The notes below the pieces were generated by a model. It was not told where the DNA came from and ran no database searches. It saw nothing but the letters and a program-made list of their open reading frames with translations. From contig CASEBK010000043.1 of assembly GCA_949286115.1 (NCBI GenBank), positions 1-44,716 on the forward strand: a stretch of DNA of 44,716 bases, written 5' to 3'. Source of the DNA: an uncultured Veillonellaceae bacterium. Lineage in GTDB: Bacteria; Bacillota; Negativicutes; Veillonellales; Dialisteraceae. This document shows positions 40,823-44,716 of this stretch, piece by piece (the stretch's first letter is position 1; the number at the start of each line of letters is the position of its first letter). The translations under genes and the position numbers were made by a program.

Positions 40823-42490
40823 ATGCTGAGCGATATCGAGATTGCACAGAAAGCAGAATTGAAGCCTATCCAAGAGATCGCCGAGAAGATCGGCATCCGG
40901 CCGGAGGAGCTGGAGCAGTATGGCCCGTACAAGGCGAAGGTGTCCCTGGCTTTCACGAAGCGGGTGCAGGAGCAGCCCGAAGGGAAGCTCATCCTCGTGA
41001 CGGCGATCTCGCCCACGCCGGCCGGCGAAGGGAAGACCACCACCACGGTGGGGCTGGGGCAGGCGCTCGCCCGCATCGGCAAGAAGGTCATGATCTGCCT
41101 GCGTGAACCGTCGCTCGGCCCCTGCATGGGCGTGAAGGGCGGCGCGGCCGGCGGCGGCTATTCGCAGGTGGTGCCCATGGAGGACATCAATCTCCATTTC
41201 ACCGGCGACATCCATGCGGTGACCGCGGCGCACAATCTTCTCTCGGCGATGCTGGACAACCACATCCAGCAGGGGAACGTCCTCGGTATCGATCCCCGCC
41301 GGGTGGTGTGGGGCCGCGTGCTCGATATGAACGACCGCGTGCTCCGGCAGATCGTGGTGGGCCTCGGCGGCAAGGCGAACGGCGTGCCCCGCGAGGACAG
41401 CTTCCAGATCTCCGTGGCGTCGGAAGTGATGGCCATCCTGTGCCTCGCCAAGGACATCTCCGACTTGAAGGCGCGTCTGGCTCGGATCATCGTGGCCTAT
41501 ACCTATGACGGCAAGCCCGTCACCGCCGGCGATCTTCACGCGCAGGGCGCGATGGCGGCGCTCATGAAGGATGCGCTGAAGCCGAATCTCGTGCAGACGC
41601 TGGAGCACGTGCCGGCCTTTATCCATGGCGGCCCCTTCGCGAACATCGCCCACGGGTGCAACACCATGCTCGCCACGAAGACGGCGCTCCATCTGGCGGA
41701 CTACGTCGTGACGGAAGCGGGCTTCGGCGCAGACCTCGGGGCGGAGAAATTCCTGGACATCAAGTGCCGCTTCGGCGGTCTCAAGCCGGCGGCGGCAGTG
41801 CTCGTGGCGACGATCCGCGCGCTCAAGATGCACGGCGGCCGTCCGAAGAACGCCCTCACCGAGTCCGATCCGGAAGCGGTGAAGAAAGGGCTGCCGAACC
41901 TGCTCCGGCATATCGCCAATCTCAAAAAATTCGGCCTGCCCGTGGTGGTGGCCCTCAACATGTTCCCCTCCGATAGGGCGGAAGAGATGGCCGTGGTGGA
42001 GGAAGCGTGCCGCGAGGCGGGCGTGGCCGTGGCGGAGTCCCGTGTCTTCACTGAAGGCGGCGCCGGCGGCGTGGAGCTGGCAGAAGACGTGCTCCGCGCC
42101 ATCGACGAAGGGTCCCATTATGCGCCGCTCTACGGCGATGAGCTGTCTCTCAAAGAAAAGATCGAGACCATCGCGAAAGAGATCTACGGCGCGGGCGCGG
42201 TCGTCTATGAGCCGAATGCGGAAAAGCAGCTCAAAGAGATCGAAGGGCTTGGCTTCGGCCATATGCCGGTGTGCATGGCCAAGACGCAGATGTCCTTCAC
42301 TGACGATCCCTCCCAGATGGGCGCGCCCAGCGGCTTCACCCTCCACGTGCGGGAGGCGCGGGTGTCTGCCGGCGCAGGCTTCGTGGTGGTGCTGAACGGC
42401 AAGATCATGACCATGCCGGGCCTGCCGAAGCATCCGGCGGCGGAGAACATCGATGTAGACGACGAAGGGAACATCACCGGGCTCTTCTGA
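40823..42490 (+). CDS. fhs: Formate--tetrahydrofolate ligase Fhs
   Basis: Fhs makes 10-formyl-THF from formate, THF and ATP. The 555-residue protein has the expected length. The ATP-binding loop [11 protein letters not shown] lies at residues 64-74, [20 protein letters not shown] near residue 93 and [19 protein letters not shown] near residue 127, all highly conserved. AAGGAGG precedes the ATG. The product feeds PurN and PurH, encoded in this window, and FolD, encoded next. A terminator separates fhs from folD. Confidence 0.97.
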   Translation: MLSDIEIAQKAELKPIQEIAEKIGIRPEELEQYGPYKAKVSLAFTKRVQEQPEGKLILVTAISPTPAGEGKTTTTVGLGQALARIGKKVMICLREPSLGPCMGVKGGAAGGGYSQVVPMEDINLHFTGDIHAVTAAHNLLSAMLDNHIQQGNVLGIDPRRVVWGRVLDMNDRVLRQIVVGLGGKANGVPREDSFQISVASEVMAILCLAKDISDLKARLARIIVAYTYDGKPVTAGDLHAQGAMAALMKDALKPNLVQTLEHVPAFIHGGPFANIAHGCNTMLATKTALHLADYVVTEAGFGADLGAEKFLDIKCRFGGLKPAAAVLVATIRALKMHGGRPKNALTESDPEAVKKGLPNLLRHIANLKKFGLPVVVALNMFPSDRAEEMAVVEEACREAGVAVAESRVFTEGGAGGVELAEDVLRAIDEGSHYAPLYGDELSLKEKIETIAKEIYGAGAVVYEPNAEKQLKEIEGLGFGHMPVCMAKTQMSFTDDPSQMGAPSGFTLHVREARVSAGAGFVVVLNGKIMTMPGLPKHPAAENIDVDDEGNITGLF

Positions 42491-42504
42491 GAATAGAAAA
42501 ACAG

Positions 42505-42528
42505 GGCCTCCTTCGGGAGGCCTTTTTT
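42505..42528 (+). terminator. Terminator between fhs and folD
   Basis: GGCCTCC, UUCG tetraloop, GGAGGCC, then TTTTTT. It ends 16 bases before folD, so folD depends on readthrough or an unseen promoter. Confidence 0.92.
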
Positions 42529-42544
42529 GTGGAAAGGAGACTTT

Positions 42545-43387
42545 ATGGCACGGATCCTTGATGGAAAAGAAACGGCGGAGGCGCTGCGCAGCACTCTCAT
42601 GGCGCGGCTGGACGCGCTGCGCCGGGCGGGAAAGGAGCCGCATCTCGCCATCATCCTCGCGGGGGACAGCAAGCCCGCGGCGATGTACACGGCGTTCATG
42701 CAGAAAGTGGCCGCGGGATACGATATCCCCGTGAGGCTCGTGAAAGAGCCGGAGACCGTCACGGAGGCGGTGCTTCTTGCAGACGTGGCGGCGCTCAATG
42801 AAGACGAAGCGGTCACGGGCATCCTCCTCATGATGCCGCTGCCCCGCGGGATCGACGAGGGACGGGTGGTGGAAACGATGGACCCGGACAAGGACATCGA
42901 CGGCCTCACTACCATGAACAGCGGGCGGCTCGCTTCGGGAAAAGAGGGGCTCTTCCCGTGCACGCCCCGGGCGTGTATGGCCATCCTCTCTCACTACGGC
43001 ATCGAGACGGACGGCAGGCGTGCCGTCGTCATCGGCCGGAGCAACGTGGTGGGCGGCCCGGTGGCGCAGCTCCTCCAGCGGGCGAACGCCACGGTGACCG
43101 TGTGTCACTCCCACACGAAGGACCTTGCCTCCGTCACTCGGGAGGCGGACATCCTCGTGGCGGCTCTCGGCCGGCCGGAGACGGTCACGGTGGACATGGT
43201 GAAGCCCGGCGCCGCGGTGATCGACGTGGGCATCAGCCGCGTGAGCGGGCGCACCGTGGGAGACGTCGCCTTTGCCGAAGTGAAAGACGTGGCCGGGGCG
43301 ATCACCCCCGTGCCGGGCGGCGTGGGGTCCGTCACGACCACCATGGTCATCGAAGCGCTCATCACCGCGGCGGAGCGGCAGCGCTGA
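42545..43387 (+). CDS. folD: Methylene-THF dehydrogenase / methenyl-THF cyclohydrolase FolD
   Basis: FolD interconverts methylene-, methenyl- and formyl-THF. The 280-residue protein has the catalytic Lys54, six residues after Tyr48 in MYTAFMQK, DPDKDIDGLT near residue 118, FPCTPRACMAIL near residue 138, and the nucleotide loop VIGRSNVVGGPVAQLL near residue 160, ending with GAITPVPGGVGSVTTTM. The usual QLPLP or QMPLP motif is MMPLP (residues 96-100), so the active-site Gln is replaced by Met96. AAAGGAG precedes the ATG at 42545. The gene is adjacent to fhs but separated by a terminator. Confidence 0.95.
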   Translation: MARILDGKETAEALRSTLMARLDALRRAGKEPHLAIILAGDSKPAAMYTAFMQKVAAGYDIPVRLVKEPETVTEAVLLADVAALNEDEAVTGILLMMPLPRGIDEGRVVETMDPDKDIDGLTTMNSGRLASGKEGLFPCTPRACMAILSHYGIETDGRRAVVIGRSNVVGGPVAQLLQRANATVTVCHSHTKDLASVTREADILVAALGRPETVTVDMVKPGAAVIDVGISRVSGRTVGDVAFAEVKDVAGAITPVPGGVGSVTTTMVIEALITAAERQR

Positions 43388-43393
43388 CGGAAA

Positions 43394-43418
43394 GGGGAGC
43401 GGCGGCTCCTCTTTTTTT
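43394..43418 (+). terminator. Terminator after folD
   Basis: GGAGC/GCTCC core stem (43396-43400/43405-43409), extended by a few weaker pairs, followed by CTTTTTTT. Confidence 0.75.
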
Positions 43419-43431
43419 GCGCGCGCCGATT

Positions 43432-43440
43432 TGTTAAGAT
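43432..43440 (+). promoter_or_regulatory. Extended -10 promoter of the MscS-type gene
   Basis: TGTTAAGAT (43432-43440), 34 bases before the start codon; no clear -35 box. Confidence 0.5.
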
Positions 43441-43473
43441 AAGAGAAACGGCAAAGAAAGAGAAGGCAGAAGG

Positions 43474-44325
43474 ATGGAAGGACAGATCGTAAAACAGGTG
43501 GGAGAGCAGACGGCGGACTGGACGGTCCAGGTGTGGGACCGTCTGGTGGATTTCGCGCTCACAAAGGGGCCGGAGCTTTTGGCGGCATGTCTCATCGCCG
43601 CCATCGGCTACATGATCTGCCGGTGGATCCGGCGGGTCATTTTCAACGTGCTCACCCAGAGCAGCGTGGAGAGCTCGGCAGTGACCTTCATCACGGAGAT
43701 CGCTTATTTCTTCTGTCTCACCGTGGTGGCCGTGATGGTGCTCGGCACGCTGGGCTTCTCCACCACGTCGCTCTCAGCGGCGCTGGGCGGCATTGGCCTC
43801 GGCATCGGGCTCGCCCTGAAGGACAAGATCAGCAACGTCGCCTCAGGCATCTACATCCTTATCTTCTGCCCCTTCCGCGTGGGCGACTACATCGACGCCG
43901 GCGGCTACAGCGGCACCGTGGCGAACATTCGCATCATGTACACGGAGCTCCAGACCACGGGCAACCAGATGATCATCGTGCCCAATCTCAATATGACCTC
44001 GAGCATCATCACGAATTATTCCTACCTCGACACGCGAAACGTGGAGATGAACATCGGCGTAGGCTACGACACGGACCTTCCGTCGTGCCTCGACCTCCTG
44101 CGGAAGGTCGTCACGGAGAGCCCCTATGTGAAGAATAAAGAGACCCTGCCTATCTATGTGAAGGCGCTGGCCGATTCGAGCATCACCATCTACATCCGCG
44201 CGGAGGTGGCGCGGAGCGATTATTTTACCGCCATGAACGCGCTCTACATCACCGTGAAGGAGGCTCTAGACGGCGCGGGCATCGACATTCCCTTCCCGCA
44301 GGTGGTGGTGCATCAGGGGAAATAA
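43474..44325 (+). CDS. Small-conductance mechanosensitive channel (MscS family)
   Basis: A membrane channel that opens under tension to release solutes on osmotic downshock. The 283-residue protein has three hydrophobic segments, near residues 27-50, 68-92 and 95-120. The third contains the glycine- and alanine-rich pore helix ALGGIGLGIGLALKDKISN. The cytoplasmic beta domain follows with PFRVGDYIDAGGYSGTV near residue 131 and IIVPNLNMTSSIITNYS near residue 165, and the C-terminal alpha/beta domain ends IPFPQVVVH, all typical of MscS. AGAAGG precedes the ATG. It is a single-gene unit. Confidence 0.94.
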   Translation: MEGQIVKQVGEQTADWTVQVWDRLVDFALTKGPELLAACLIAAIGYMICRWIRRVIFNVLTQSSVESSAVTFITEIAYFFCLTVVAVMVLGTLGFSTTSLSAALGGIGLGIGLALKDKISNVASGIYILIFCPFRVGDYIDAGGYSGTVANIRIMYTELQTTGNQMIIVPNLNMTSSIITNYSYLDTRNVEMNIGVGYDTDLPSCLDLLRKVVTESPYVKNKETLPIYVKALADSSITIYIRAEVARSDYFTAMNALYITVKEALDGAGIDIPFPQVVVHQGK

Positions 44326-44344
44326 ATACGTTCTGACCCTTCCC

Positions 44345-44374
44345 AAAGGCGGCCGCGATGGCCGCCTTTATCTT
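44345..44374 (+). terminator. Terminator after the MscS-type gene
   Basis: AAAGGCGGCC, GCGAT loop, GGCCGCCTTTATCTT. Confidence 0.85.
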
Positions 44375-44438
44375 CTTGAGAGACCGGAGAAAAACGGATA
44401 TACTGATGACCACAGAGCATGAAAAAGGGGGAATTTTG

Positions 44439-44594
44439 ATGACGGCTCATTCGTCGCCGGTGAGGCGCGCCTTCGGGGACGCCTTTTTATATACGGTGCC
44501 CATCCTGGCGGGCTTCTGGTTCGTCGGCGTGAGCTACGGACTGTACATGCATTCCATGGGGTTTCCCTTCTGGTATTGCGAATGTACAATTTAA
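44439..44594 (+). pseudogene. azlC: AzlC family branched-chain amino acid exporter, N-terminal fragment disrupted by an insertion sequence
   Basis: The first 45 or so codons encode FGDAFLYTVPILAGFWFVGV and SYGLYMHSMGFPFWY, matching the start of AzlC, the large subunit of the AzlCD exporter of branched-chain amino acids. The ATG at 44439 is preceded by GGGGGAA. Homology stops after Trp-Tyr at about 44578; the frame then reads five unrelated codons and a TAA. From there the DNA changes to AT-richer sequence with a transposase start, so the gene is interrupted. Whether the rest of azlC lies beyond the element is not visible. The fragment is too short to form a transporter. Confidence 0.75.
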
Positions 44595-44716
44595 GTGCAA
44601 CATCCTATGGGACATAGAAAAAATGGCCCATAGGAGCCTGTCATAACTAAGGTGTTTCAGCTCATTACCTTTCAGGAGGTTCCCATGTGCCATTATCATC
44701 ATCTTACTCTCTTTGA
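44580..44716 (+). mobile_element. Left end of an IS30-like insertion sequence (runs off the window)
   Basis: Base composition drops sharply after about 44580. A noncoding end of about 100 bases contains the inverted repeat CCTATGGG/CCCATAGG (44604-44611/44627-44634) before a transposase-like start. The exact terminus and target duplication cannot be defined, because the right end is outside the window. Confidence 0.65.
44685..44716 (+). CDS. IS30-like transposase, first ten codons
   Basis: The ATG at 44685 follows CAGGAGG at ideal spacing and encodes MCHYHHLTLF before the window ends. A tyrosine-x-His-Leu-Thr/Ser-Leu start is common in IS30-family transposases, where it leads into an N-terminal helix-turn-helix. 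With only ten residues the family call is tentative, but the position inside the disrupted azlC and the AT-rich composition agree. Confidence 0.6.
   Translation, partial: MCHYHHLTLF

Noticed and set aside
39779..43114. Very long minus-strand open frame opposite the DUF4153, acetyltransferase, fhs and folD genes
   Set aside because: It is antisense to four well-supported genes, has no ribosome binding site or recognisable domain, and its His/Arg/Val-rich composition is typical of the opposite strand of GC-rich coding DNA.
1..44716. CRISPR array, tRNA, rRNA or prophage genes
   Set aside because: I saw no regularly spaced repeats, cloverleaf sequences, ribosomal RNA segments or phage structural or integrase motifs.

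Overview
The window is GC-rich chromosomal DNA from a bacterium that I place in the Firmicutes. The reasons are a leucine T-box leader, consensus sigma-A promoters, strong AGGAGG-type ribosome binding sites, TTG and GTG starts, a PhoP/PhoR-type phosphate system and an fhs-folD pair. The high G+C content and gene set would fit a Negativicutes member (Veillonella/Selenomonas/Megasphaera relatives), but that placement is an inference. Almost all of the window is ordinary metabolic and housekeeping sequence. Only the right edge, where an IS30-like element has broken an azlC gene, looks recently acquired. I found no CRISPR array, tRNA, rRNA, prophage or recognisable defence system.

Layout. 1-300: start of an NSS-family sodium symporter (minus). 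463-3760: leuC-leuD-leuB (minus) behind a leucine T-box leader that appears to carry two antiterminator/terminator modules but one specifier stem. 3808-6494: a YwrD-like gamma-glutamyltransferase and a URO-D-family protein. 6501-7913: an aminotransferase. 8038-9058: a DUF6125 protein and an orphan. 9113-13200: abgT and two tandem M20 amidohydrolases (minus), with two related terminator elements. 13225-13688: rpsT (minus). 13734-16833: acpS, nnrD, a secreted ComEC-like metallo-beta-lactamase-fold lipoprotein and a DUF3006 protein. 16916-18121: a PatB-type C-S lyase (minus). 18378-19794: an M20 peptidase. 19990-21031: dusB.

21103-30074 is one long purine operon: NCS2 permease, purE, C, F, M, N, H, D. 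It couples base uptake to de novo IMP synthesis but lacks purL/Q/S, purK, purB and purA. 30131-30953 is a phzF-like gene (minus). 31208-35178 is pstSCAB behind a Pho-box-like promoter, followed by phoP-phoR (35226-37976) with its own promoter. No phoU lies between them. 38190-40745 holds a DUF4153 membrane protein, a GNAT acetyltransferase and a coiled-coil protein. 40762-43418 holds fhs and folD, adjacent steps of one-carbon metabolism that supply the 10-formyl-THF used by PurN and PurH. 43432-44374 is an MscS-type channel, and 44439-44716 is the disrupted azlC and the insertion sequence.

The strongest unexplained signals are the partially doubled T-box; a 71-bp, 70/71-identical tract shared by two otherwise divergent M20 paralogues (gene-conversion-like); a repeated terminator motif in the abgT cluster; repeated TTTACAAAG words upstream of pstS; and charged C-terminal tails on the PhoR-like kinase and ribosomal protein S20. 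I did not see a convincing wholly new multi-gene system.
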